The notes below the pieces were generated by a model. It was not told where the DNA came from. It saw only the letters and a program-made list of their open reading frames with translations, and did no database searches. This document shows positions 1-8,243 of a DNA stretch of 64,000 nt, one piece after another. Numbering within the stretch: position 1 is the first letter of the stretch; every line of letters begins with the position of its first letter. The position numbers and the translations under genes are program-made. This DNA is from CAWATZ01 sp963784995 (lineage in GTDB: Bacteria; Planctomycetota; Planctomycetia; Gemmatales; Gemmataceae): assembly GCA_963784995.1 (NCBI GenBank), contig CAWATZ010000001.1, forward strand, positions 744,001 to 808,000, read 5' to 3'.

Positions 1-1387
1 GCCACAGCCCCCGCTCACACCACTCTCCCGCGTCATCCAGGGCCTCGGCGGCCTCCCGCTCCGCGTACGCCTGCTGGGCTGCCCGGTCGCTGAGGACCCA
101 GCCGACGCTGCCGGCGATGACGAGGAGAGCGACGGCCGCCACTCCTGCCATCCCTATCTGCCGCTTCTGCCGCCGGACAAACTTGCGGAAGCGATACCAG
201 GCCGACGGCGGGCACGCTTGCACCGGCTTCATCGTCCAGGTAGCGCTGCACGTCGGCCGCAAGCCCGTTAGCCGTCTCGTAGCGGCGGTTGCGGTCTTTC
301 TCCAGGGTCTTCATGACGATCCAGTCCAGCTCGCCGCGCAGCAGCCCGCTCAGCTTCTTCGGCTCCAGCCCCCGGTTGGCTGCGATGCGACGGCAGCCCC
401 TCGGTCGTGCTCAGCCGGGTGCTCGGCCTGGGCGGCTCCTCCTCGCGAATCAGCCGCAGCACTTCCAGGAACGCCACCGCCTGGAAACGCTTCCGCTCCA
501 GCGGCGTCGAGCCGGTCAGCAACTCGTACAGCAGCACGCCCAGCGAGTAGATGTCGCTGCGGGTATCGATGTCCAGCTGGTTCAGCTCCGCCTGCTCCGG
601 GCTCATGTACTCCAGCGTGCCCACCACTTGCCCCAGTTCGGTGAACAGGGTCTTGCTCGGTGAGCCTGCGGTCCGGTCGCCTTGGCGATGCCGAAATCGA
701 TCACCTTGGGCACCGGCTTGCCGTCGTACAGGCAGACCAGCACGTTCGACGGCTTGAGGTCGCGGTGGATGATCCCCTTTTGATGGGCATGCTGCACCGC
801 CTGGCAGACCGGCACGAACAACTCCAGCCGCTGGCGCGGCGTCAGCTGGTGTTCGTCGCAGTAGCTTGCGTGATCGGCACGCCCTTGACCAGTTCCATGA
901 CAAAGTAGGGCCGGCCGCTCGCCGTGGTGCCCGCGTCGAGGACCTTGGCGATGTTGGGGTGGTCCATCAGGGCCAGCGCCTGCCGCTCGGCCTCGAAGCG
1001 GGCGATGACCTGGCGGCTGTCCATGCCGGACTTGATGAGCTTCAGGGCCACCTTGCGCTGGACCGGCTGGGTCTGCTCGGCCAGGAAGACGGTGCCCATG
1101 CCGCCTTCGCCGATCTGCTGCAACAGCTTGTACGGGCCGATGACCGTGCCGGGTCCTTCGGCCAAGGTGCTGTTCAGGGACAGCCCAGGCGGGGGTAGAT
1201 CCGAAGTGCCGGCCGGGTCTGCCGCCGGTTGTTGCAGGAAACTTCCCGCTTGCCCGAACGCAGCCAGTAGCGCTTCGACGCGCTGGCGGAGCTCGGAGTC
1301 GCTGCCGCAGGCCTTGTCGAGATAGGTGGCGCGCCCCACGGGATCTTCAATCTGCAGGGCAGCCATAAACAGGTCGCGTTCGTTCAC
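1..1387 (-). pseudogene. Ser/Thr protein kinase, frameshifted and running off the window edge
   Basis: This is a bacterial Hanks-type kinase. From the GTG at 1387 (AAAGGA just upstream) it reads an N-terminal regulatory stretch, a glycine loop GEGGMGTV and the VALKL lysine. It then changes frame near 865 (just after GVPIT), near 660 (after the DFGIAKATG block), near 390 (after EGLP) and near 215 (after the DEAGA block). HRDLKPSN, DFG and SPEQ motifs can all be found if the frames are stitched. A transmembrane segment follows, close to the window start, and the C-terminal tail is missing. It lies 107 bases after an ECF sigma gene on the same strand, the usual planctomycete ECF-STK arrangement. 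Four breaks in 1.4 kb make it a pseudogene or a badly sequenced contig edge; I cannot tell which. Confidence 0.7.
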
Positions 1388-1494
1388 GGGACGGTCCTTT
1401 CGAGAGTTCCTCACCCTCCCATGCGAAATCGGGAGCCGGCGAGCGCAAGAATTCTGAAGAACTTGGAAAAATCGGGAGCGGGGGACGAGCGGAT

Positions 1495-2058
1495 TCAGCG
1501 ACTCGCGCACTGCAGTTTCTCGAAAAGCCAGGCGCGGGCGTAGGCCCACAACAGGTCCGCTGCCCGTGGCGAGATGCCCAGGACCTCGGCCGTCTGTTCG
1601 CCCGTCAAGCCTCCGAAAAAGCGCAACTTGACCAGTTGGGCCGCCCGGGGGTCCGCGCCGGCCAGTTGCTCCAGCAGGTCATCGAGTTCCAGGAGATCCT
1701 CTCGAGGTTCGTCCCCGACCACGAGTGCCTCGTCGAGGTCAATGCGGGCACGCTGGCCGCCGTGCTTGACGCTGCGCTTGCGCCGGGCAGTCTCCACGAG
1801 GATGCGGCGCATGGCCTCGGCCGCCGCGGCGAAGAAATGGCCGCGGCTGTGCCACTGCTGCGCCTTCTCCACGTCCACCAGCCGGAGATAGGCTTCGTGG
1901 ACCAAGGCGGTGGCCTGGAGCGTCTGGCCGACCTTTTCCTGGGCCAGTTTCTGCGCCGCCAACTGGCGCAGCTCCGCGTAGACCAGCGGCAGCAGTTCTT
2001 CGGCGGCCTGGGGATCGCCCTGCTCGATGGCGGACAGGATGCGGGTTACTTCGCTCAT
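1495..2058 (-). CDS. ECF-type RNA polymerase sigma factor (TIGR02999-like)
   Basis: A 187-residue sigma factor of the planctomycete Sig-70_X6/TIGR02999 type. Region 2 includes LVHEAYLRLVD and the HFFAAAAEAMRRILV core. Region 4 is a helix-turn-helix around GGLTGEQTAEVLGIS. I start at ATG 2058 because MSEVTRILSAIEQGDPQAAE matches the start of the paralogue at 7539-8135; the longer upstream reading is non-conserved and crosses a hairpin. It is followed by a kinase gene on the same strand, so it probably directs transcription in response to that kinase's cue. That pairing is known for the family; the signal is unknown. The N-terminal half is nearly identical to the 7539-8135 gene, while the C-terminal half diverges. 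Confidence 0.9.
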   Translation of the reverse strand: MSEVTRILSAIEQGDPQAAEELLPLVYAELRQLAAQKLAQEKVGQTLQATALVHEAYLRLVDVEKAQQWHSRGHFFAAAAEAMRRILVETARRKRSVKHGGQRARIDLDEALVVGDEPREDLLELDDLLEQLAGADPRAAQLVKLRFFGGLTGEQTAEVLGISPRAADLLWAYARAWLFEKLQCASR

Positions 2059-2100
2059 GCCTATCGAGGATAACCCCCCGACAGCACAGCAGCAAGGTAA

Positions 2101-2145
2101 AAGCCGGGGCCAGGGGACTTCGGTCGAAAGCCCCGGCCCCGGCTT
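2101..2145 (-). terminator. Hairpin between CSLREA gene and ECF gene
   Basis: An 11-bp perfect GC-rich stem (AAGCCGGGGCC pairing with GGCCCCGGCTT) lies between the stop of the CSLREA gene at 2174 and the ECF start at 2058. There is no long U-tract, so it could be a weak terminator or a processing element. A related hairpin occupies the same position at 8178-8214. Confidence 0.45.
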
Positions 2146-2173
2146 GTCTCTCTGGGCGGTCGCCATCCCGCCA

Positions 2174-3481
2174 TCACGGGTACTGGTCGCCGATGCGGCT
2201 ATGGAAAACGGAGAGGACGCCGGCGCTGTAGAGGTCGCCGCCGAGCGGAGCGGAGTTGCCGAGCAGCGTGCTGTCGCGGACCGTCAGCGTGGCGCCGCTC
2301 TCGTTGTCGATGCCGCCGCCGACCTGGGCGGAGTTGCTCGTGAGCGTGCTGTTGCTGACCGTCAGCGTCCCGAAGTTGCTGAAGCCGCCACCGGATTGGC
2401 TGGCGGAGTTTTCGGAGATGATGCTGTTCCGAAGCGTCAGCGTCCCGTAGTTGGCGATGCCGCTGCCGAAGTTGGCGGAGTTGCCCGAGATGGTGCCATT
2501 GCTGACCGTCAGAAAGCCGTAGTTGAGGATGCCCCCGCCTCCTGCAAAGGCGGAGTTGCCGGCGAGAGTGCTATTGTTGACCGTCAGCGTCCCTTGGTTG
2601 ACGATGCCGCCGCCGCCGGCGAAGTCGGCGGCGTTGCCGGAAAGGGTGCAATCGCAGATCGTCCCCGTGCCGTCGTTTTCGATGCCGCCGGCCTCGCCGG
2701 CGTCGCAGGAGACGGCAGCATTGCCAGAGATGCTGCTGTCGTGGACGGTCAGCGTCCCGAAGTTGTTCCAGATGCCGCCGACGTTGCCGGCGGAGTTGCC
2801 CGAGATGGTGCTGTTGCTGACCGTTAGCGTCCCTTCGGTGTTGACGATGCCGCCGCCTACCCCAGTGATGGCGTCGGTGGAGTTGCCGGAGACGGTGCTG
2901 TTGCTGACCGTCAGCGTCCCGCCATCATTGGCGATGCCGCCGCCGAACCCGATGAACTCGAGGTCGGAGTTGCCGGAGACGGTGCTATTGCTTACCGTCA
3001 GCGTCCCCTCGTTCTCAATGCCGCCACCATTACCGATCGCATCAAGCGAGCTAACGACCCCCCCTTCGATGGTCAGACCGGAGAGGGTCACGTTGGCGCC
3101 GGGGAGGATCTGGAAGACCCGGTCCAGGCCGGCTGCGTCGATCACTGTCGCGCCAGCCCCCGCGCCCTTGATCTTCACCTTGCCGGTGATGTCGAGGTCG
3201 CCCGTGAGGCCCGCGTCCTCGTTGATCCCCGCCCGCGTCAGGGTGTAGGCGCCGGCCGGCACGATGATGGTGTCGGGCTTGGCCGCGGCGTTGGCGTCGA
3301 GGATCGCTTGCCGCAGCGACAGCGTGCCGTTGGCATGGCCGAGAACGTCGAGCGTCGTGTTGACCGTGAGCGTCGCCGGCACGACACGATCTTCCAGCAC
3401 TTCGAGTTGCGGCCAGAAGCGGCTCGCGGGCCGGCGCTTGGAGGAAACGGTTCGATTGCATAGCCACGAGGAAAACCACAT
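2174..3481 (-). CDS. CSLREA-type right-handed beta-helix surface protein (copy A)
   Basis: A predicted exported protein of about 435 residues. The N-terminus is basic, followed by LEVLEDRVVPA, a motif type common at the start of large planctomycete exported proteins. Next comes the CSLREA-like segment LSLRQAILDANA (about residues 55-70). The rest is tandem 24-26-residue units with the pattern GTLTVSNST-SGNS-GGGI-N, about ten of them, which should fold as a parallel beta-helix. The start is ATG 3481 behind a very strong AAAGGAGG. It lies downstream of copy B on the same strand, and the leader at 3482-3607 separates them. The C-terminus (VFHSRIGDQY) matches copy C at 8244-9918. Its ligand or role in the cell envelope is unknown. 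Confidence 0.85.
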   Translation of the reverse strand: MWFSSWLCNRTVSSKRRPASRFWPQLEVLEDRVVPATLTVNTTLDVLGHANGTLSLRQAILDANAAAKPDTIIVPAGAYTLTRAGINEDAGLTGDLDITGKVKIKGAGAGATVIDAAGLDRVFQILPGANVTLSGLTIEGGVVSSLDAIGNGGGIENEGTLTVSNSTVSGNSDLEFIGFGGGIANDGGTLTVSNSTVSGNSTDAITGVGGGIVNTEGTLTVSNSTISGNSAGNVGGIWNNFGTLTVHDSSISGNAAVSCDAGEAGGIENDGTGTICDCTLSGNAADFAGGGGIVNQGTLTVNNSTLAGNSAFAGGGGILNYGFLTVSNGTISGNSANFGSGIANYGTLTLRNSIISENSASQSGGGFSNFGTLTVSNSTLTSNSAQVGGGIDNESGATLTVRDSTLLGNSAPLGGDLYSAGVLSVFHSRIGDQYP

Positions 3482-3607
3482 GATGCGCCTCCTTTCAGGA
3501 GCTGGTCTGCGATCGGATGAAAAAAGCCCGTGCTGCCGCGCGCAGACCGAGCGCCGGGGCGAGGCCTGGGCCGGTGAGGGGCTTGCTTGGCGGCAGAACC
3601 TCACCGG
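3482..3607 (-). promoter_or_regulatory. Structured 5' leader, copy A
   Basis: Read on the minus strand, this holds a 9-bp perfect stem (CCGGTGAGG with CCTCACCGG, 3599-3607 and 3571-3579), then the invariant GGCGCTCGGTCTGCG, an 8-bp stem (GGTCTGCG with CGCAGACC, 3541-3548 and 3503-3510), and CTCCTGAAAGGAG just before the start codon. Related leaders precede four other exported-protein genes in the window. The function is inferred from conservation and position only. Confidence 0.6.
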
Positions 3608-3700
3608 CCGCCTTGGTGATCTTGCGGCAGTCGCAGGTCGGCCTGAGCCGGATGCGGCCCCAGGTCACAGGGCGAACAACTATCCGTGGACGGTCCGACC

Positions 3701-4603
3701 TCACCGGTAGTACGTGTCGCCGATGGTGCTATCGGAGATGGACGCCTCGCCGTAGAGATTCGCCCCAAGCGGGGCGGTGTTGCCGCTGACGGTGCTGCCG
3801 CGAATCGTCAGTTTGGCGGTGTTGAAAATGCCGCCGCCCTCAGTGGCGGTGTTGCCGGAGATCGTGCAGCTCGTGACGGTCATGGTGCCGTGGTTAGTGA
3901 TGGCGCCGCCGTATCTGGCGGAGTTGTCGGAGAACGTGCTGTTGGTGACCGTCATGGTCCCGTTATTGTCGATAGCGCCGCCGTAGCCGGTGTTCGCTGT
4001 GGCGGAGTTGCCGGAGAAGGTGCAAGTATTGACCGTCACCGTGCCGCCGACGAACAGGGCGCCGCCGCCTTGGCCGCCGGCGGAGTTGCCGGAGAAGGCG
4101 CAGTTGCTGACCGTCAGCGTCGCATAAGAGCTGAAGATGCCGCCGCCGCTGGAGATGCCCGCGTTGCCGTGCTCGATGGTCACGCCGCTGATCGACACGG
4201 TGCCGGCGTAGTTGACGGTGAAGACCCGATTGAGGCCACCGCCGTCGATGACGGTCGAGCCGGCCCCCGCGCCGCTGATGGTCAGAGAGTATTTGGTGGA
4301 AGCACTGATATCGAGATCGCCGGTGAGGCCGCCATCGGTAATGCTCTCCCCGGTCCGCGTCAGGGTATAGGTGCCGGCCGGCACGACGATGGTGTCGGCC
4401 GTGGTCCTGGCGTTGGCGTCGAGGATCGCTTGCCGCAGCGAGAGGATGCCGTTGTCATGGCCAAGCACGTCCAGGGTGGTGTTGACCGTGAGCGTCGCCG
4501 GCACTGCCCGGCCTTCGAGCAGTTCGAGTGTCGGCAGGAAGCGATTCGCTGACCGGCGCTTGTGGGCAACGGTTCGATTTCGCAGCCACGAGGCAAACCA
4601 CAT
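3701..4603 (-). CDS. CSLREA-type beta-helix surface protein (copy B)
   Basis: A protein of about 300 residues starting at ATG 4603 behind GAAAGGAG. The N-terminus is basic with LELLEGRAVPA, then the CSLREA-like LSLRQAILDANAR segment. About six beta-helix units of the form MTVTNSTFS-NSARYGGAI-N follow, ending in STIGDTYYR. It is most like copy D at 10106-11077, which shares the ARTTADTIVVP stretch and the IGDTYY end. It is transcribed before copy A. The predicted location is the cell surface or outside. Copy A, copy B and the following ECF gene repeat the order found at 7539-11077. Confidence 0.85.
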   Translation of the reverse strand: MWFASWLRNRTVAHKRRSANRFLPTLELLEGRAVPATLTVNTTLDVLGHDNGILSLRQAILDANARTTADTIVVPAGTYTLTRTGESITDGGLTGDLDISASTKYSLTISGAGAGSTVIDGGGLNRVFTVNYAGTVSISGVTIEHGNAGISSGGGIFSSYATLTVSNCAFSGNSAGGQGGGALFVGGTVTVNTCTFSGNSATANTGYGGAIDNNGTMTVTNSTFSDNSARYGGAITNHGTMTVTSCTISGNTATEGGGIFNTAKLTIRGSTVSGNTAPLGANLYGEASISDSTIGDTYYR

Positions 4604-4730
4604 GATGTATCTCCTTTCAGGAGTCGGCCTGCAATAGAATGAAAAAGCCAATGCTGCCGGCGCGCAGACCGAGCGCCGGGGCGAGGCTTGGGCCGGTGAG
4701 GGGCTTGCTTTGCGGCAGAACCTCAACCGG
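4604..4730 (-). promoter_or_regulatory. Structured 5' leader, copy B
   Basis: This has the same architecture as the leader at 3482-3607. The inner stem here is GGTCTGC with GCAGGCC, a base change that keeps pairing through a G-U pair. The outer stem CCGGTTGAGG/CCTCACCGG has one bulged base. CTCCTGAAAGGAG again places the ribosome-binding site in a small hairpin. Confidence 0.6.
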
Positions 4731-4850
4731 CCGCTTTCGTTTTCGGAACGTCAGGCTCGCCCTTCACCTTTCAATGCGAAAAGCGCGTCCCAATCGTTCC
4801 AGTCGATTGAATATTTTTTTTGAGATGGGCCGGATGCTCTCAACCACTTC

Positions 4851-6032
4851 TCACTTCTTCTGTCCGGAATCCTTCACCCACTGCTGGTAAGCCGGCATCT
4901 TCTTCCAGCGCTCGTAGGCCGGGCCGGGGCCGACCAGGTCCACGTCGGCGCCGAGGTCACGGCCACCGTCGCCGGCGCCCTTGCCAGCACTGCCCGCCCG
5001 AAGGCGGAAATCCGCCGCGGTGATTTCTTCGGCGTGAACCATCGCCCTCGAACGGAGCTCCCCGCCTTGGAAGTGGATGGCGCCCTGCCGGGAATCGCTC
5101 GCGGCGGTTTCCCACAAGTCGTTCCACTTGCTGAACTTGGTCTCGGACTCAATGGTAAGCGGGGTAGCCGTGGTGAAAAGATTGGTGTTCCCACCGTAGA
5201 CGTTGCCCCTGTCCTTCAAGTCCACCATTTTTTGGAGCAGCGCGGCGGCATCCGCCGGCGTCCGGATTTTTGGCATTATTTCTTTGGTCGCCTGCTCCCT
5301 GTGGTAATTGATGACAAATACCTCTCCTGCAGCGAAAACGTTTCCGGATGCTTCCACGGCATACTGCTTCCCGCCCGGGCCATCCTTTGGAGGCATCGTG
5401 CAAGCCAGGTTGATGACATCCCAGCCCGAAAAGGAGCTGTTCGTGAGGCGAACCCGGCTCGGTGCAACCCCTTTGAAATTCGCCAACAAGATCAGGTGCG
5501 CGTTGCCGGTCGCGAAAACACTGTTGTCCAAAACACACAGCTGCGGCGCGGCGACGGAGTTGTTGCCGATATACACGGCCCCCCCTTTGGCGCCAATAAA
5601 CTCGCAATTCCGCGCCATGCACAGTGGGCCGAACAACTGGACGGAAGCCAGGCCACCCTTGTCATCATTCGGCGCCTGGAGGAAGCGGCAATTACCGATG
5701 TAGAGAGAAGACCCCGAAAGATCGTCGGTACGAAGGATCGGCGTCCGACCGGTCAATTCCTGCTGGAGTTCCAGCCCCTCCAGAACCAGGTCGGAGTCGG
5801 TGTACAAGAAGGCACGCCCGTCGAGCGAGGGCGAATCGTCCCGGCGGAGGACCGGCCGGGCGCCCGGCCCGGCGCGGATGGTCAGTCTTCGCCCCCAGAT
5901 CGGCGGGATGGCTGGGCTAACATACGGCCCGTCGCCGCGGACTTCGATGGAGTCGCCGTTCCCGGCGCGGAGGACGGCTTCGGCCAGGGTGGCAAAGGAT
6001 TTCTCGCCCTGACTGGCGTCAGTCAGGATCAC
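4851..6032 (-). CDS. Right-handed beta-helix domain, probably the C-terminus of the kinase at 6029-7447
   Basis: About 390 residues with parallel beta-helix character (ILTDASQGEKSFATLAEAV, then repeated short strands with asparagines and isolated small residues). It can start at the GTG at 6032. However, the same frame is open further upstream to about 6130 and encodes a Pro/Ala-rich linker (KLPAPAQPDPLRPF), typical of a hinge between a membrane segment and an extracellular domain. The upstream kinase runs into this linker region in another frame. I therefore read it as the sensor/binding half of one kinase-beta-helix protein, split by a frameshift near 6130. The alternative is a separate, translationally coupled protein. 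Confidence 0.7.
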   Translation of the reverse strand: MILTDASQGEKSFATLAEAVLRAGNGDSIEVRGDGPYVSPAIPPIWGRRLTIRAGPGARPVLRRDDSPSLDGRAFLYTDSDLVLEGLELQQELTGRTPILRTDDLSGSSLYIGNCRFLQAPNDDKGGLASVQLFGPLCMARNCEFIGAKGGAVYIGNNSVAAPQLCVLDNSVFATGNAHLILLANFKGVAPSRVRLTNSSFSGWDVINLACTMPPKDGPGGKQYAVEASGNVFAAGEVFVINYHREQATKEIMPKIRTPADAAALLQKMVDLKDRGNVYGGNTNLFTTATPLTIESETKFSKWNDLWETAASDSRQGAIHFQGGELRSRAMVHAEEITAADFRLRAGSAGKGAGDGGRDLGADVDLVGPGPAYERWKKMPAYQQWVKDSGQKK

Positions 6033-7447
6033 GAACGGCCTGAGCGGGTCTGGTTGCGCCGGCGCTGGGAGTTTACCCGGTGTAACGTCTTTCTTGTCTG
6101 TTGACAGCGCGGCGCCATCCGGGTTGGCGCCTCGCCCTTGCCTTCGTCAATCATCGCCAACGGCGCTTCGTCGGGCGTGAGCCTGCGCACCACCATCGTT
6201 GCCAAGTTGGTGATTCCGATGGACTCGGTCAGGACCAAGCCCGCGGCGAACAGGAGAAGCACTCCGGCTGCCACGACCAGGCGGCGGCGCGACCGCTCGG
6301 CCCCCGGCGCTGTATCAGGCGTCGTCGGCCGCTCGACGTACCCACGCTGCACGGCTGCGAGTTCCTTGCCCAGCAGTTCCGCCACTTCCTGGGCGGACTG
6401 GAACCGCTCGCTCGGGTCCTTCACCTGGAGCTTGGCGATGATCTCGACCAGCCACGGCGGCACGTCGGGAGTGATTTCCCGGATCGGGCGCGGCGTGTCC
6501 TCGCACACACGCTTGAGGACGGCCAACGTATTCTCGGCCCGGAACGGCGGCCGTCCTGTACACAGGGCGTACAGCACGCTCCCCAGGCTGAACAGGTCGG
6601 CGCGGTGATCCAGCGCTTCGCCGCGGGCTTGCTCCGGGGCCATATACTGCGGCGTCCCTGCCACGACGCCCTCCTCGGTCAGGCTGGCGTCCGTCATGGC
6701 GCGGGCCAGGCCGAAATCGGTGATCTTGACGCGCTCGACATGATTCTCCAGCATGATGTTCGCCGGCTTGATGTCGCGATGGATCAGCCCCTGAGCGTGG
6801 GCCGCGGCCAGGCCCGTGGCGATTTGCAGGCCGATGCGCAGAATCTCCTTCACCTCCAAGGGCCCGCCGCGGTCCAGCCGCTCTTGCAGCGAAACCCCGG
6901 CGATGTACTCCATCACCAGGTACGGCACCTCGGCCGATTCCTCGACCGCGTAGATAGCGGTGACGTGCTCGTTGCGAATGGCGGCCGCGGCCTGCGCCTC
7001 GCGGGTAAAACGCTTGCGCGTCGCGCCGTTGGTCGGCAAGCTGGGAGCCAATACCTTGATGGCCACGATCCGGCGCAGCTTCTCATCGAAGGTGCGCAGG
7101 ACGATGCCCATGCCGCCGCGGCCGATGACTTCGAGCACCTCATAATGCCCCAGCCGTCCCAGCGAGTCGGGCTTTTCCGACGGAGCGAGGAAATGTAGCG
7201 AAGACTTCGCATCGTCGCCGTCGGTCGAGTGGGCCTCCGTGCCAGCCGTGGCGGCGCCGACGAGATCCTCGACCGGGCGATCCACGGCAGGCTTATTGAG
7301 GAAATCGGCCTGCTCGTGCGACTGGAGGAGCGCCTCCACGCGCAGTCGCATCGCCGCGTCACCGGCGCAGGCGTCGTCCAGGAAGGCGGATCGTTCGTCC
7401 GGCGTCACTTTTTCCAACGCGGCGGCAAAAAGCGTTTCTTCGGTCAT
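6029..7447 (-). CDS. Transmembrane Ser/Thr protein kinase
   Basis: Starts at ATG 7447. An N-terminal conserved stretch (residues about 1-90) is followed by the kinase domain: glycine loop GRGGMGIV, VAIKV lysine, catalytic HRDIKPANI, DFGLA, and activation-segment GTPQYMAPEQ. A Pro-rich juxtamembrane region and one transmembrane helix (LVVAAGVLLLFAAGLVL) follow. After the GEAP segment the reading frame continues into a non-conserved tail, while an adjacent frame continues a linker into the beta-helix at 4851-6032. A frameshift near 6130 is therefore likely. It follows the ECF gene 7539-8135. It belongs to a different kinase subfamily from the broken kinase at 1-1387. Confidence 0.9.
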   Translation of the reverse strand: MTEETLFAAALEKVTPDERSAFLDDACAGDAAMRLRVEALLQSHEQADFLNKPAVDRPVEDLVGAATAGTEAHSTDGDDAKSSLHFLAPSEKPDSLGRLGHYEVLEVIGRGGMGIVLRTFDEKLRRIVAIKVLAPSLPTNGATRKRFTREAQAAAAIRNEHVTAIYAVEESAEVPYLVMEYIAGVSLQERLDRGGPLEVKEILRIGLQIATGLAAAHAQGLIHRDIKPANIMLENHVERVKITDFGLARAMTDASLTEEGVVAGTPQYMAPEQARGEALDHRADLFSLGSVLYALCTGRPPFRAENTLAVLKRVCEDTPRPIREITPDVPPWLVEIIAKLQVKDPSERFQSAQEVAELLGKELAAVQRGYVERPTTPDTAPGAERSRRRLVVAAGVLLLFAAGLVLTESIGITNLATMVVRRLTPDEAPLAMIDEGKGEAPTRMAPRCQQTRKTLHRVNSQRRRNQTRSGRS

Positions 7448-7538
7448 GTCGAGGTCCGGTTGAAGATTCGGTCGTCTCACTCCCTCGCCCTTCACCTGTC
7501 AATGCGAAAAGCGTGTCCCAATCGTTCCACCGAATTGG

Positions 7539-8135
7539 TTATTTTTTGGCCGGGGGCGGGTCAATTTCCGCGGCAGGATCGTCCGCAAGGATATCCTGAT
7601 GAAGCCACGCGCGCGCATATGCCCAGTAGCGGTTCGCCGTGGTCATGGAGATGCCGAGGGCTTGCGCCGCCTCTTCGATGGTCAGTCCGGCGAAGTGACG
7701 CAGCTTGACGAGGTCGGCCTTGACGGGGTCCTTGGCGGCGAGTCGGTCGAGGGCCTCGTCCAGCGCCAGCAGCTCCGTCCCGAGTTCCGGCGCCGCCAAC
7801 TCGACGTCGTCGAGATCCCGGCGCGCCAGGCCGCCGCCGTGCTTGCCGCTGCGTTTGCGGCGAGCGTTGTCCACGAGGATGCGGCGCATGGCCTCGGCCG
7901 CGGCGGCGAAGAAGTGTCCCCGGCTGTCCCAGTGCGGGAGCTTGTTCACGTCCACCAGGCGGAGGTACGCCTCATGGACCAGGGCGGTGGCCTGGAGCGT
8001 CTGGCCCGGCTTCTCCTGGGCCAGTTTCTGCGCCGCCAACTGGCGCAGCTCCGCGTAGACCAGAGGTAGCAGCTCTTCGGCGGCCTGGGGATCGCCCTGC
8101 TCGATGGCGGACAGGATGCGGGTTACTTCGCTCAT
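7539..8135 (-). CDS. ECF-type RNA polymerase sigma factor (TIGR02999-like)
   Basis: A 198-residue sigma factor. Region 2 has LVHEAYLRLVDV and FFAAAAEAMRRILVDNARRK; region 4 has LTIEEAAQALGIS. The start is ATG 8135 by alignment with the near-identical first 60 residues of the gene at 1495-2058; their upstream DNA is also nearly identical for about 45 bases. It is followed after 91 bases by the kinase at 6029-7447 and preceded by two CSLREA genes. Probable role: initiating transcription of a regulon tied to the paired kinase. Confidence 0.9.
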   Translation of the reverse strand: MSEVTRILSAIEQGDPQAAEELLPLVYAELRQLAAQKLAQEKPGQTLQATALVHEAYLRLVDVNKLPHWDSRGHFFAAAAEAMRRILVDNARRKRSGKHGGGLARRDLDDVELAAPELGTELLALDEALDRLAAKDPVKADLVKLRHFAGLTIEEAAQALGISMTTANRYWAYARAWLHQDILADDPAAEIDPPPAKK

Positions 8136-8177
8136 GCCTATCGAGGATAACCCCCCGACAGCACAGCAGCAAGGTAA

Positions 8178-8214
8178 AAGCCGGGGTCGGGAGCTTCGGC
8201 CCCGGCCCCGGCTT
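8178..8214 (-). terminator. Hairpin between CSLREA gene and ECF gene
   Basis: A stem of about 14 bp (AAGCCGGGGTCGGG with the facing CCCCGGCCCCGGCTT, one G-U pair) sits between the stop at 8244 and the ECF start at 8135. It occupies the same place as the hairpin at 2101-2145. There is no U-tract. Confidence 0.45.
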
Positions 8215-8243
8215 GCCCTGCGTGGACTGACTGTCTCCTCGCG

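Noticed and set aside
3482..3607. Leader as a c-di-GMP (GEMM) or cobalamin riboswitch
   Set aside because: I could not find the conserved cores of either class in the five copies.
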